From: Paulinella micropora | Taxonomy: Eukaryota > Cercozoa > Imbricatea > Euglyphida > Paulinellidae | Direction of reading: 5' to 3' | DNA: 64,000 nt | NCBI GenBank assembly: GCA_019918135.1 | Contig: WBZZ01003537.1 | Location: 216,001-280,000, forward strand | Part shown: positions 16,281 through 26,421 of the stretch, piece after piece | Numbering within the stretch: the first letter of the stretch is position 1 | How the letters are laid out: the number at the start of each line of letters is the position of its first letter | Notes under the pieces: model-generated | Seen by the model: only the letters and a program-made list of their open reading frames with translations | What the model was told of the DNA's origin: nothing | Database searches by the model: none | Translations under genes and position numbers: made by a program

Positions 16281-16368
16281 TATGTTCATTCTTCCTGTTC
16301 GCTTCCTTTTCGCTTCCTTTTTGATTTCTACTTGATTTCCTCTTGTTTGCTGATTTTTGGTCCTAAAA

Positions 16369-16417
16369 ACCCTTTTCGGGCTGGTATTTTTCTTGAAAAT
16401 ACCTGCGCGAAAAGGGT
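16369..16417. repeat. Perfect-stem hairpin near the virus right end
   Basis: ACCCTTTTCG (16369-16378) pairs perfectly with CGAAAAGGGT (16408-16417). Inside it, GGTATTTT pairs with AAAATACC, separated by a 4/4-base internal loop. The hairpin lies beyond the last gene, within 170 bases of the boundary with Gypsy sequence. It could be a terminator, a replication/terminal structure, or part of a terminal repeat; the sequence does not decide. Confidence 0.6.
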
Positions 16418-16545
16418 AATCATTTCTGTAAAGTTTGGCTGTAAGGATTTTTACAAAAAATGGTTTCAATCAAGAGATATGACAAAATGGGCTTGATTGG
16501 AGATATTTTCGGTAAAAAATACCTGCGGAAAAGCGGTAATCATCT
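16395..16545. repeat. Direct repeat and second stem at the right boundary of the virus
   Basis: The block AAAATACCTGCG-(C)GAAAAG-GGTAATCAT occurs at about 16397-16424 and again at about 16512-16543. A small stem, CAATCAAG (16467-16474) with CTTGATTG (16492-16499), lies between. After the second copy, Gypsy integrase coding sequence starts. These may be terminal sub-repeats of the viral element. Confidence 0.45.
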
Positions 16546-17426
16546 TCTTCGATGATCGTCAGGATATACTGAAAAACAGCGCCCGGAATGCCGACGTGCA
16601 TATGATCGATGCCGATGCCTTGACCTTGACCGCTCCAGTGTCTTCAGCGAAGAGTAGCGGCCATGGTTGAGGGTGAGGCGGGCGTGGACCAGTTGGCAAA
16701 AGTGGCAGTCGCGGAGGGCGGCGAGGACATCAGCGTGCATAATATCCGTGCCGTCAATACGGAACCAAATGTAGCGCTCCTTGATGAAGGGGACGAGTGT
16801 CGGCGTTTTGGCGTGGTTCTGCATCAAGTGGGCGTAGTTGATCAGTGGGCGGCGCAGCTCTTCTGGAACGTAGATCTTCAATGTTGACTGTTTGGTATCA
16901 GCGAGGACGGCGAGGCCCTGACGAAGAGTCAATTCTGTTGATCCGGCGGAGACGGTAGAGACGTCATCGGTCCAGAGAGGGGCTGTGAGGGCGCCTTGTC
17001 GTTGCACGTCCATGATTTGCTGGCGCGTGACGCGAGGAGCGTGCGAAGTAGCGACAAGAGGGTATATATAATTTTGTTCCATGCCGAGGCCAAAGACTAG
17101 CCACACTAAGTTGTCGTCGAGGAATTAAATCTTACGGCACGTCTCGACGGCCTCCTGTGGGAGTGTATCGTCCGGGACGCAGTGGACGAGGTCTTGCGGC
17201 ATGAGCAGGGCAAATGGCTTACGAGGGCGAACATGTCACGCGCGACGGCCGGAGAGCGTTCAGCAGAGGGGATGACAAGAGCCAGGTCCCATGGGGCTTG
17301 AATGCTTCGTAGTACTAGTGTTGGGCCAGCGCGGATGATGCGGCAGGAGAGGGACTTGAGTTTCGTTTCCAAAGCGGCATGTGTGCCTTCGACGGCGAGC
17401 CAGAGAGTAGAGCCTGCTCTGGGCAA
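16540..17426 (-). pseudogene. pol: Gypsy integrase, zinc-binding domain and broken core
   Basis: Two overlapping frames (17426-17106 and 17106-16540). The second contains VPEELRRPLINYAH...H and CHFCQLVHAR, which is the H2C2 zinc-binding domain that precedes retroviral-type integrase cores. In another frame just downstream, near 16.6 kb, IDHMHVGIPG and YILTIIEEDD resemble the first catalytic strand, which normally carries the first Asp of the DDE triad. The frame shifts and then the coding sequence ends at the virus boundary, so the second Asp, the Glu and the C-terminal domain are missing. The enzyme cannot be active here. Whether the rest lies on the far side of the virus, outside the window, is unknown. 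Confidence 0.7.
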
Positions 17427-17534
17427 TGGAATCGTTGCGAGGAGCTGTAGGGTGGCTTCGGCTTCACCGATGAGAGTCGGGACGCCTGGGCTTATTCAGG
17501 GGACACGGGACAATCCATCCGGGAGGAGGTTTTG

Positions 17535-19138
17535 TTAACCGGGGAGGTATTCGACCTTAAAGCGGATCGTCTGGAGATTTTCCAGAACCCATCCGACGAC
17601 CATGGGGCTGCGAGCGTGCCACAACCACAAGAGTGGCCGATGATCGGTGACGATGGTGAGTTCATGGTCGCTGGCATTAATGTAGTAGCGGCACTGTTGA
17701 ACTCCGTAAATAACGCCGTAGGCTTCTCGCACGTAGGTCACCCAGCGGGTTTGAGTGTCCGTGAACTTGAGGGAAAAGTATTGCATGACCGGGGCGTCGC
17801 GGTGAGGGCCAGTATGAAGTGCACCACCGATGCCTATTTGCCTGGCATCCGTCCGAAGGCAAAGATGGTGAGAAGACTCGCACTTGGCCAGGACGGGAAG
17901 CGTAGTAAGCACGCAGCGGAACTTCTTCATATATTTCCGCTCTTCCCGATGCAGGTAGGGTTGACCTGCTGGTCGGGCGTGAGTGGATTTGAGCAAGTTC
18001 GTAAGGGGGGATACAAGGCGGGAGTAGTCGGGGATATGGGTCTGTTTGAAGTTGGTCATACCAGAACAGATCAGATTGGAGGGATCGGCCATTCGGAGGA
18101 TAGCGTCGATCTTCGCTGTGTCAGCGGCAATACCTTTCTTGCTACATTTCTTGCCGAGTATTGTCAGTTCATGGCATCCCAATCGGAGCTTGCGCGCCGA
18201 TCCATGAAGACCGGAGGAGTCCATACTTGAGAATATACCACGAATTTGGTCCAGGTGTGTTTGAAAATCGTTTGCACCAGCGGTAACGTCGTCGAGATAG
18301 GCGCCTGCAGTAGAAATAGCTGGGGGCGGCTTGTTCCAAAGGGGAGCGGTTGGAATGACTTCTCGATCGCGCGTTGGAAATCGCCGGGGGCACGATGTAC
18401 ACCTTGAGGCATAAAGTTGGGAACCAATAATTCTAGAGGGGTCCACACGGCTAAAACATCTCGGCTGTCATCATCCGGGTTCAGGCAAATGTGGGAGAAG
18501 CCGTCTAACATGTCGATGAAGCTGAGATAGTGCCAGCTGGCGAATCGTTCTCGGTAATGATCCGGGTTTGGAAGACCTGGGACTGGGAGGTGAAGATTGT
18601 CATTGGGTATGCGGTAGTCGTAAACGTTCCGAATGTCTCGGATGACTTCCTTCGCGATATCCTCGAATTTCCCGACCGGGCAACTGCGGCTCGCCCATGC
18701 GCATTGCAAGGAGGCGTAGCTCCATGTGCCAGCGCGGAGGACGTCCGTAGCCCAGCTAGAAAGATATTCGCCCACTGCCGGAGTCCAGCGCGGGCATGGG
18801 ACTGCGACTGGTTTGGCATTCGGTTTGAGTCGAAGGGAAACGACAGTATGTTTGAAGATGCCTGCCTTGTCCTGAAAGATGTGATCGAATTCGCGGATGA
18901 GGGCCCAAAGTTGGTCTTGTTGGGGCTTGGTGAGGCTTGGGTTGACTGCCTCAGGAGGGAACTTAGGACCTGTCGGTGCTCCTTTCTGTTCCGCTCGCTT
19001 GGTTAGAAAGTCACAGCAAAGTCGTTCGGAGATAAAGAACCATGGGGTCGGGTGGGCTCCCTGGACTGTTGATGCCGTGCAAAAGAGCATGCGAGGGTCG
19101 GGACATGTCTGCGCGGAGTCTTCCATGAGGGAATCCAT
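17535..19138 (-). pseudogene. pol: Gypsy reverse transcriptase and RNase H (frameshifted)
   Basis: Two frames meet near 18.3 kb. The upstream frame (19138-18164) holds the RT fingers and palm, including SFIDMLDGFSHICL, the motif A region with its catalytic Asp, and FMPQGVHRAPGDFQRAIE, motif B. The downstream frame (18446-17535) holds the YLDD catalytic box, then RNase H with TDARQIGIGG, REAYGVIYG and VTDHRPL carrying the acidic residues in order. Combined length fits a complete RT/RNase H, but a frameshift between motifs B and C disrupts it. The preceding region (around KPQQDQLWALIREFDHIFQ) is the usual Gypsy RT lead-in. The element copied itself by reverse transcription, but this copy is defective. 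Confidence 0.82.
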
Positions 19139-19420
19139 GCGCGGGTGGCGGGTCGATGTCGGTCTGAAGCGTCAGAGGATCAGGCAGCCTCAGTTGTTTA
19201 GAGTCTGGAGATTGCTCTAGATTTGGTTGTCATGCCTGACTTTGCGTATTGCCCAAACTCTGAGTTGAGCCAGTGCCAGGCCGAGCGAGCATATTGAATT
19301 GGCGGCAACTTCGGGGTTTATGGTCGAGAAGTCGTCGTCTTGAAAGTGCAGCTCGATGATCGGGAGGGGCAAAGTGGCTAGGTAACGGAGGAGAGGTTGA
19401 TTTTGGGCAATGCGCAAAGT

Positions 19421-21472
19421 TCACACTATCCTTGTTCCGAGGGTGTTGCGAGCGTCGTGTCGTTGAGTGAGGAGGAGAAGTCGCAGATGTCTGGTCGTAG
19501 TTGGCGTTGATGGCAAACTGCTTGACGACGAACTACTTGACGAAGTCGAGGAGGGGCCGTGTCCACCGCCTTTTGAATCGTCATCGTCGTGATGCTTCTT
19601 GTTCTGACTGGGCTTGCAGCCAGAAGAGGGCTGTGGTTGAACAGGGTGGGCACGAGTTACCTGTGGCAACGGTGCGGCCGATGCATCAGAACCAGTGGCC
19701 GCTGGTGGATGAGCCAGGGTTGATGGCGGCTGGATTGAGGCCAACTGTGGCTGGGCTGGGGCCGGTGGCAGCGACGCTGGGGCCGATGAAGGTTGAGCAG
19801 GGGCCATCACCCTTGACGATGAACTCGAGCTAGATGACGAACTGGATGAAGAACTTGAACTTGACGAAGAATCAGGTTGGTCATCGTATTTCTCAGGGGA
19901 ATACACTATCTCGTAAGGGTTCGATGACGATGCTTGAACGTCAAATCCAGCGTGGATTTCATAGGTATGAGGATACACGATGCGGTAGCGCCTTCGTGTC
20001 GCTCCTGGCGAGCGTGTAAATACATGGGTCTCAGGTTCTGGGGTAAGCAATCTCTCATACACTAGATCTCGGGTGCTCATTTCTAACCTCGTGTAGAAAT
20101 GAAAGAGATTTTCCTCTGTCCTGTTTGTCTTGAGGTTGAGCCATCGGTGATGGATGTGGCCCACTTGGTGATGGGTAACGTAATCATCGCCCGGGTGCCA
20201 GACTTGAAAGTGTCGTTGAGCGTGGCGTGACGGTTTCATACGGACAAGTGGAGCTCCGTAGGGGTAGCAGCGGAGGCGTCTGTCTCGAGAGTACGGATTA
20301 ATGATGTCCGTCGAACATGGGACAGTATGGGGTGGGTGATGTACCACGAGAATCTCCTTACTTGACCGTCTTCCAGTTTTGCTGGCTACGACCATAAGAA
20401 AATACTGGGCTAGATGCCACGGGACATTTTCATAACGTATCCAACGGAATTCGTCTGAGAAGGAATCCCTAACGCCAGTCGTGCCCGGGGAGGCCTTCCA
20501 ATTGTGTGACTTCTGAAGATAGTCGCGGGTTGCAGCGTCGTCGAGCGTAACTATCCCGATGAGTTTCGTTATACCTATTGATTTTCCCATATAGTGGTTG
20601 GGGTTTAAAAATGAGCCCAGGAACAGTTCGTCCTTTCTGTCCGTGTAGTACACCGTGAGGTTGCAATCGTCGAAAAAACTGAGCGGCAAATCGACAATGC
20701 AGTCGTAGGATCGCTCATGTACTGCGCGTAGGCCTGTAGTAGTGTCGGTGCTGTCGAGATCGTAGTACGTGTCGTTTGCGACAATTTTGAGCCATATTGG
20801 GTCATTACATGGAAGACGATGAAAATAGTGTTGTAGGCCGAAGCAGCGTTCTCGAGTTGGGAGTCGAAAAACACGGCGAATGTATGACAATGTCGAGAGT
20901 GATATCGGGTCAAAACTCAGGTGTTTGGCTTCGGTTTGTTCCATACTGCACCACGGGAATAGGAGTTCTCTTTGGAGGACGGCTGCTAAAGGGGAGGCGT
21001 TAGGATTTGCTCCCACGAGTAGGCCGAGGTACGAAGATCGATATCCCCATGGGCGGTAGCAAAAATCACACGCCATTCCTTTGTTGAAGTATGGGACATC
21101 GCCGGTGGGTTCGATGTTAGGTCCAACTAGAGAGGCTGCGATGAGTTGGGCAGTGTTTCTGCCGTTTTGTGGGCCGAGGTGAAATATGATGGCAGTTTGT
21201 TTGCTATCATAAAACCGTGACATCATGGTAGCACCTTTCGGGATACTGAAGATGTTTTCATGTTCGATTTTCGTAGACGCATTACTGCCCCGACGGGTCA
21301 TCACAGGGGCCGATGTAGTGTCCGCACGGATCAGGCACATGGCTTCGGTGTTGATGACTGCGAGAGGGCTTCTGGTTCCCGAAATGAGAGCAAGGCCGCG
21401 TGTGAAGTCCTCAAAGGTCTCTGGGTCTATCTCGTGCGCATTGTTGCGAGGGGGCCAGTAGCGCTGCATCAA
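19421..21472 (-). CDS. Unidentified 683-residue serine-rich ORF inside the Gypsy element
   Basis: A long uninterrupted frame between protease and RT, where most Gypsy elements have little or nothing. The first ~480 residues look globular, with mixed hydrophobic and aromatic content (CDFCYRPWGYRSSYLGLL, YYDLDSTDTTTG, CNLTVYYTDRKDELFL, VVHHPPHTV). Then come a polyserine tract (about 20 Ser), Pro/Ala/Gln-rich low complexity, KKHHDDDD and a second polyserine run. I see no RT, protease, integrase, envelope signal peptide or membrane span, and I do not recognise a family. It stays open while neighbouring pol frames are broken, so it may be under different constraint or simply lucky. It could be a fused extra domain of the polyprotein. 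Confidence 0.5.
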   Translation of the reverse strand: MMQRYWPPRNNAHEIDPETFEDFTRGLALISGTRSPLAVINTEAMCLIRADTTSAPVMTRRGSNASTKIEHENIFSIPKGATMMSRFYDSKQTAIIFHLGPQNGRNTAQLIAASLVGPNIEPTGDVPYFNKGMACDFCYRPWGYRSSYLGLLVGANPNASPLAAVLQRELLFPWCSMEQTEAKHLSFDPISLSTLSYIRRVFRLPTRERCFGLQHYFHRLPCNDPIWLKIVANDTYYDLDSTDTTTGLRAVHERSYDCIVDLPLSFFDDCNLTVYYTDRKDELFLGSFLNPNHYMGKSIGITKLIGIVTLDDAATRDYLQKSHNWKASPGTTGVRDSFSDEFRWIRYENVPWHLAQYFLMVVASKTGRRSSKEILVVHHPPHTVPCSTDIINPYSRDRRLRCYPYGAPLVRMKPSRHAQRHFQVWHPGDDYVTHHQVGHIHHRWLNLKTNRTEENLFHFYTRLEMSTRDLVYERLLTPEPETHVFTRSPGATRRRYRIVYPHTYEIHAGFDVQASSSNPYEIVYSPEKYDDQPDSSSSSSSSSSSSSSSSSSSRVMAPAQPSSAPASLPPAPAQPQLASIQPPSTLAHPPAATGSDASAAPLPQVTRAHPVQPQPSSGCKPSQNKKHHDDDDSKGGGHGPSSTSSSSSSSSSLPSTPTTTRHLRLLLLTQRHDARNTLGTRIV

Positions 21473-21553
21473 GATAGTAGGGCGATCGCGGTGGAAGCCT
21501 CGGATGGCTTCAGAGAACTCTGTCGAATTTTCATTGTCCCATGGTGTCTTCCC

Positions 21554-22135
21554 CTACCATTGTCGCGGTTCTGTGTGCGAGTATATCTTGCTTACACTGG
21601 TACGTGGTAGACCAGTATCCCGCGGGAGGAAGGTTCGCACCAGAAGTGGCCTGTCGGCAAAGTGGTTGAAATCTGACGAAGGGAGAAGCCAGTCTTCAGT
21701 CACTTTGAAGGGAGGCGGCCTATCGAGAGGTTCGATACGGAAGACACCGTGCGGGAGCGATTGTATCCTAGGGAAGTAGCGTTCCACTCTTGGGTGTTGC
21801 ATCTGTACCATCGTTGAATCCGGCCATAGGCCCTGATTGAGGGTAAAGTGCTTAGGGATCCAGTAACCAAGGTGACGGCAATGCGGGTGAGTGCCTGGAA
21901 TCATGGTCATGGCCGCTGTTCGAAAATAAGTAGCAAAGATGTCTCGAACAATGTAGAGTTCAGGATCCATGCCTGGAGAGCCATTGGCGCCAAAGGCTTT
22001 TTGAAGATTCAGTTGATGGCCTGGCATGTCCGTGAAGTTGGAGAATCCCGACCAGGGGCGACTCGATCTCGTGGGGCTGATCTTGACATAATGGTCAGCT
22101 GGAGGAGAAAGCGGTGGCGGTGGTACTGGCGTCAT
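21554..22135 (-). pseudogene. N-terminal piece of the unidentified Gypsy ORF
   Basis: 193 residues, same strand, directly upstream of the 683-residue frame and probably the start of the same protein before a frameshift near 21.5 kb. It begins proline-rich (TPVPPPPLSPPADHY), continues with SRPWSGFSNFTDMPGHQLNL, PELYIVRDIFATYF and PHCRHLGYWIPKHF, and looks globular without known motifs. No membrane or signal sequence. The assignment to one larger product rests on strand, spacing and composition only. Function unknown. Confidence 0.4.
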
Positions 22136-22834
22136 GCATCTCTCTGTGCCAGCTGGCTTAGTGGTCCAACCTTGTCGCAGTCTGCGGCGTTGGGGGTGCG
22201 AGTCTTGTACAGTCCAAGTGGGCTTAGCGAGAATGTGACCCGGGGGCCGCCTTGCACCGGGGAGTGAGACGCCGAGGATTGGGCTGGTGCCCCCGTTGGG
22301 CTTCTTGCGGGTGCCGACGCGGAACTGGACGAGGATGACGAGCTACTAGAAGATGTTTGAGGTGCCTGCGGTTGGGTTGGCATCACTGTTGTGTTTTTCC
22401 ACGTGCAGACGAGGAGCTGGACAAAGCTGACGAACTGCCAGAAGATGCGCGGGCTGCTGTCCGACGAGCGCGGTTAATGACGATGACGATGACTCGTAGG
22501 AGAGAGATCGTGCCGTCGGGCTGCGTCTCGGGTCGGCCAGCTGAGTCCTTCGGATGAGCGTCCAGGCGAGGGCATCGATACGATAATCCTCTTGTGTGAA
22601 AGGACTAGGAGATGGCTTTTGTCTTTTGGCGACATTAGCTTTAATTTCCTCTTCTTCTTCGTCTTCATCGTCTTCGTCGTCTTCTGTCAGCACTTTCCCA
22701 TCGCATGGTCTCTTCTTCTCGGACATGAAGAGGGTGACTGTGCGGCCGTAGAAGTGAGCTTGCGAATCCGAAGGTTGTGCGATAACACGGGGTTTGAAGA
22801 TATTCTCAATCTCGGAAGTCAGATACGAAGTCAT
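22132..22834 (-). pseudogene. Low-complexity acidic and polyserine linker region of the Gypsy polyprotein
   Basis: Two short frames. The first (22834-22346) has a strong acid run (EDDEDDEDEEEEE) followed by a basic KRQKPSPS segment resembling a nuclear-localisation-type cluster. The second (22386-22132) starts with a glutamine/proline stretch and about 13 serines. Together they bridge the protease and the unidentified globular region. Composition suggests a disordered linker in a long polyprotein. The frame changes between pieces indicate decay. Confidence 0.4.
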
Positions 22835-22875
22835 TTCAGCCAGGATCTCCTGACGGAAGTCGTAGCTGATGGTGG

Positions 22876-23409
22876 CTAGTGACGATCGCCCACCTGAAGT
22901 GGCTCATCGAAAAAATGAAATTCCGTCTCGTACACGATCTGTCTTGCCTTGGGCTTCAAAGGGGTGTAGTCCGTTGGCTTGATCCTCTGGGCCTCGTGGA
23001 TGGACAAGTTTATCTGTGCGGTCACCTCGTTGGCGAAGAGTAGATCCACGCGATCGGGCAGGTGGGCCGACACATAAACGGTAATTGCATGGAGCGGCGA
23101 CGTTGGGCTAGCGGAAACAAAGAGTTCGATACTATCGGTGAGGACTGCGTCCATGCCGACGGATGAACGTACTTCCACAGGCGGAAGCTGTCGAATCGTG
23201 AAGCTGTGCTGTGTAACCCACGATAAGCGAGCGACGCCTTTACAGTTGCAGGCTGAATCCAAAGCGCGTGTAGTCTTGCCGATAAATGGGCAGTTGAAAG
23301 GATGTTTGGCGACCCAAATGCTTCCAGTGATAACTGTTGGGATAGTCGCAATCCGTAGAGGCAGGGACGTTGGCACCAGCGGAGAGGATGCGCAGGACCG
23401 GGCGGTCAT
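22876..23409 (-). pseudogene. pol: Gypsy aspartic protease-like region
   Basis: 177 residues following the Gag end. RALDSACNCKGVARLSW resembles the retropepsin active-site loop with DSA in place of DSG/DTG. It is followed by FVSASP and a ...DLLFANEVTAQINLSI segment at the place where retropepsins have their ILG-type second signature. It lies between Gag and RT, the expected protease location. The match is imperfect, the flanks are frameshifted, and I cannot exclude a degenerated relative. If real, it would cut the Gag-Pol polyprotein as a dimer. Confidence 0.45.
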
Positions 23410-23514
23410 GTGGAAGGCGCGCGGGGTGTTGCGAGCAACGGCCGCTGATGGCTTTTCGTCGTTTTGACGACGCTGTCGACGAAGTTTGCACTCTTCAAAC
23501 GAATGTTTGGGGAG

Positions 23515-25441
23515 CTAGCCCTTCTTCAAGAAGTTGTTGTGCTCCTTGCAGTTGGTGCATGGTAAGCCCGTGAAAAGTTTTCGTTCGATCTGGCTCGACG
23601 AGGTACCCGGTGGGTCGGTCTTCAGGCGCTTGACAGGACGAGTCGACGTCTGCAAAGGAGCAGTTTGGGTCATCGCCATAGCGTCCGCCTTACGTTTCTG
23701 CAAGGGGGGCGGTTAGTGGTGTTCGCCACAGTAGTCGTTACTTGCCGGAGCTGCTGACGTCTCTGACGAACAAAGACCCGTTTGTACGTAGATGGACCTT
23801 CGGTGTCGGTGCGGACCGGAGTCTCCATCCCCAGAAAATATTCATCCATGACATTTGGGTCAAGGGTCCTGGCCCAAGGGAGGAGGTCATCCAGGTTGCG
23901 CGGCCATTCGACGCCGTAGGTGAGCAGGACGTGATCTGTTTGCTTATTCCAACGATCGCGCTCCATCGGGGTCAGCATGCGGCCCAAGTCCTCAATCTGG
24001 TTTCCGTCGCAAATGCCTACGCCGGCTACATGCGTAGCCTCGTAGAACGTAATGCACCGATGAATGTACGCCAGGAGTTGTTCCTTCTTAAAACGTTGTA
24101 GATTGAGAGCTTGGAGAGCTGACTTGCGTAAGTCGGGTTTGTCCAGACTGCCATGGATCAGGTCGCGAATGAATAGAAGCCAGATGAGGGACAGCGAACA
24201 CCAAACCTGCTGGATTGGGTCGGTGACGCGGACGAAGCGGTACCAACAGGCGTCCATGATGGTGACCGTAACTCTATCTCCCCACTCGCTAACATTACTG
24301 ATGGCGTGCATGATGGCCAGTTGAATTGGCGTGTTGACGATGTGATAGTTGACTGCTAATCCGCGTGCAAAAACAGTTCGATCAGACGTCGGTGTTCGAA
24401 GTGTCGGCGTGACTGCAGATGCCTGGACTGAGGGCAGTATCGGAGTTGCCGTAGTCAGTGTAGCTGTTCCAGGAGTCGAAGACGTCGAAGGGTGGCTCGA
24501 ACGGGTCGTAGTCGCAGATGAACGTCCGGTGGGCTGCAGAGTTGTCGGACCAGTCTGGTTTGATGAGGGAATGGATGTGGCACCAGCGGTTGTGCCGGGG
24601 AGTGCAGTGAAAAGGAGTGACCTTGTCAATCCGACAGTGGGGGCGGTGACTGGGTAGTAGTTGTGAAAAGCTTCTACGGGGATGACGTGGCCAATGTCGC
24701 GCCAGAGCTTCTCTGCGGCTGCCAACGATCCAGTAGGTCCCAGATACTGGGCGTAGACCTCAGCGTCTGTCCAATCTGGGTTACAAAGGAGGTCCAGGCT
24801 GGCTTGAGGGGCAATGGGGACCTGTAGCAGCCAGGTAGCCTTATCCTTATGAATTTCCCGAAGAATGTCCAGTGCATCATCAACGTAGCTGGTCAGTAAA
24901 TCGTAAATAAACTGCACGGTTTGTATACGTGAAAGGTTAGTATGGAGGCGAGAAGTCTTGCCAGCCTTGACTTCCTCCTGAAACTTGTTGCCTGTACGTA
25001 GAGTGTCTGCACGGGAGCCCAAAATGGATATAAGTCCAGACAACGTCGTTTGTGCTCGTTGTAATTTGATACTGGGTCGTCGTGTCGCAACTGGTTCCAC
25101 ATGTAGACGTACCAGGAGTAAGCCAGGGCGCAGAACAGTAGCTGAAGTGGGCGAGGTGCAGTGGAAGGGGTGTTCTCCACTATGTAGGTAGGGGGTGACC
25201 CTAAAACGACAAAACCAAACACATACTGTGTTGGTTGACTGCATAGTGTGTATAAGGGCAGGTGAACGGTCTGTCGAGACACGTTTTTGGTTACCACTGT
25301 CCTAATACGTTGTTGTATAGCCACTCCTGAAGAGAGAGTCTTTCCAAATCGATCTGTGCACAGAACACACCAACTCTGTGTGTGTAGTTTTCTCTTGAAT
25401 GGAAAAAAATTTGAATTGTGAGTTTGTATACAACTCTTCAA
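23515..25441 (-). pseudogene. gag: Gypsy Gag-like region
   Basis: Overlapping - frames: 25441-24893, 25244-23670 (524 residues) and 23703-23515. Around 25.0 kb the likely product switches frame, from WYVYMWNQLRHDD to GNKFQEEVKAGKTSRLHTNL. The middle is Thr/Ser/Pro-rich (TGRSSATTTRSSHPSTSS). The C-terminal half is helical with YEATHVAGVGICDGNQIEDL and YGVEWPRNLDDLLPWAR. The end is basic, and KLFTGLPCTNCKEHNNF starts a zinc-knuckle-like CxxC that the frameshift interrupts. A structural capsid-forming Gag fits the position at the element's 5' side. No named Gag subfamily recognised. Confidence 0.55.
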
Positions 25442-25444
25442 GTA

Positions 25445-26090
25445 GGCAGATACAACGAACTCTTAATAAGAACACTATGGCTGCTTTGAGTCCTGACTCA
25501 GGGTGAGCAGGTGAAATAGAAGTAAATAGTAGAGAGGTCACTTCGTTTATTTACATAATTTCGAACTCATTGCAGGCTTGGGTGCAACGTACGATCAAGT
25601 GTAGAACGTAAATTGTGAGGTCTCCAGTTCTCAAACGGATAGTGTCCTTTGTCTTCAAGTTAACAGTCATAAAACGGATAGTGTCGGGTTGTTGGACTTG
25701 AAAATTCCCAAATCGATTTGGGAAGCCTATGCGAAAATGACTGGGAACGGAAAAGACAGTTACATATTGTGTTTTTCCGCCAATCCTTCTCTTTGTCCAC
25801 AAAGTTTACCGTAAAACGTGTTTCACGGGAAATAGGTAATGCGGATGGGAAAAGTGGCAATAGCTAAAAAGAACTTTGAACTGATCGTTTGAAATCATTT
25901 CTGAACGGAATCGAAAACTATTTAGTGAAGTCAAAACGTCGTGCAGAAGAGAATCTGATGAACCGGTCAAAAAGAGTGACTTATCAACGGTAAAGGTTTT
26001 GGCCGGTCGTTAAGGTGCGCAGTCTGATAATATATAATAATAATAGTAGGCTTTCTCAGACTATAGCATCAGATCCAGATCCTGGACATG
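25445..26090 (-). other. Leader or 5' LTR candidate of the Gypsy element, no gene
   Basis: Non-coding stretch upstream of Gag. AAACGGATAGTGTC occurs twice (about 25633 and 25675, read on +), as expected of an LTR or leader with internal repeats. The LTR cannot be delimited because no second copy is in the window. Confidence 0.3.
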
Positions 26091-26096
26091 TGCCTC

Positions 26097-26097
<1 letters not shown>

Positions 26098-26176
<79 letters not shown>
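26098..26176. repeat. (AAT)n microsatellite
   Basis: About 26 perfect AAT units. Together with the tract at 26350 it brackets 170 bases of unique sequence. Poly-trinucleotide tails of this kind often mark the 3' end of non-LTR retroposons; no retroposon body can be proven here. Confidence 0.95.
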
Positions 26177-26349
26177 GTGTATCTCCTGCCAATTGCTGAG
26201 CCAAAAGGCCATGTGCATCCAGTCCTCCATTCCATAAGGAAAGTCTCCACACCAATCGGTGGAATAAAGGAAGTGACGGCATAGAACATTACTCTAGGAG
26301 CTTTATACCAATCAGCCCATGGAAAGGACCGATGGCCTATGTACTCCCT

Positions 26350-26350
26350 A

Positions 26351-26411
<61 letters not shown>

Positions 26412-26421
26412 TATAATAATA
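26350..26421. repeat. (AAT)n microsatellite, second tract
   Basis: About 23 AAT units directly after CATGTACTCCCTA-like unique sequence. Ends in ATATAATAATAA. Confidence 0.95.

Larger units (their letters stand above)
1..16540. mobile_element. Endogenous Polinton-like virus (PLV/Maverick class), left end outside window
   Basis: About 16.5 kb of closely packed, intact genes. They include the diagnostic set for Polintons and Polinton-like viruses: FtsK/HerA-type packaging ATPase, adenain-like cysteine protease, penton-like minor capsid protein, major capsid protein and protein-primed family B DNA polymerase. Structural genes run on + and replication-side genes on -, converging near 12.45 kb. 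AT-rich intergenic motifs recur upstream of starts. The right limit is near 16.54 kb, where Gypsy integrase sequence begins. The left limit, any terminal inverted repeat and any integrase lie outside the window, so I cannot tell a Maverick/Polinton from an integrated PLV. The intact frames contrast with the decayed retroelements beside it, suggesting recent insertion. Confidence 0.9.
16540..25600 (-). mobile_element. Decayed Ty3/Gypsy-like LTR retrotransposon, truncated at the virus junction
   Basis: In - strand order: Gag (25.4-23.5 kb), aspartic protease (23.4-22.9), a long unidentified coding region (22.8-19.4), reverse transcriptase with YLDD, RNase H, then the integrase zinc-binding domain and the first part of the integrase core. 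Coding then stops at ~16.54 kb where the Polinton-like virus ends. Domain order RT-RNase H-integrase marks Ty3/Gypsy. Several frameshifts break the frames. The 5' LTR should lie right of 25.25 kb, but without a second LTR in the window its limits cannot be set. Confidence 0.8.

Noticed and set aside
16233-16469. 78-codon - strand frame at the virus right end
   Set aside because: It runs through the hairpin and the duplicated block, has no motif, and its composition follows the repeats.
19421-21472. Envelope gene of a retrovirus-like element
   Set aside because: The 683-residue frame lacks a signal peptide and membrane span and lies before RT rather than after integrase.
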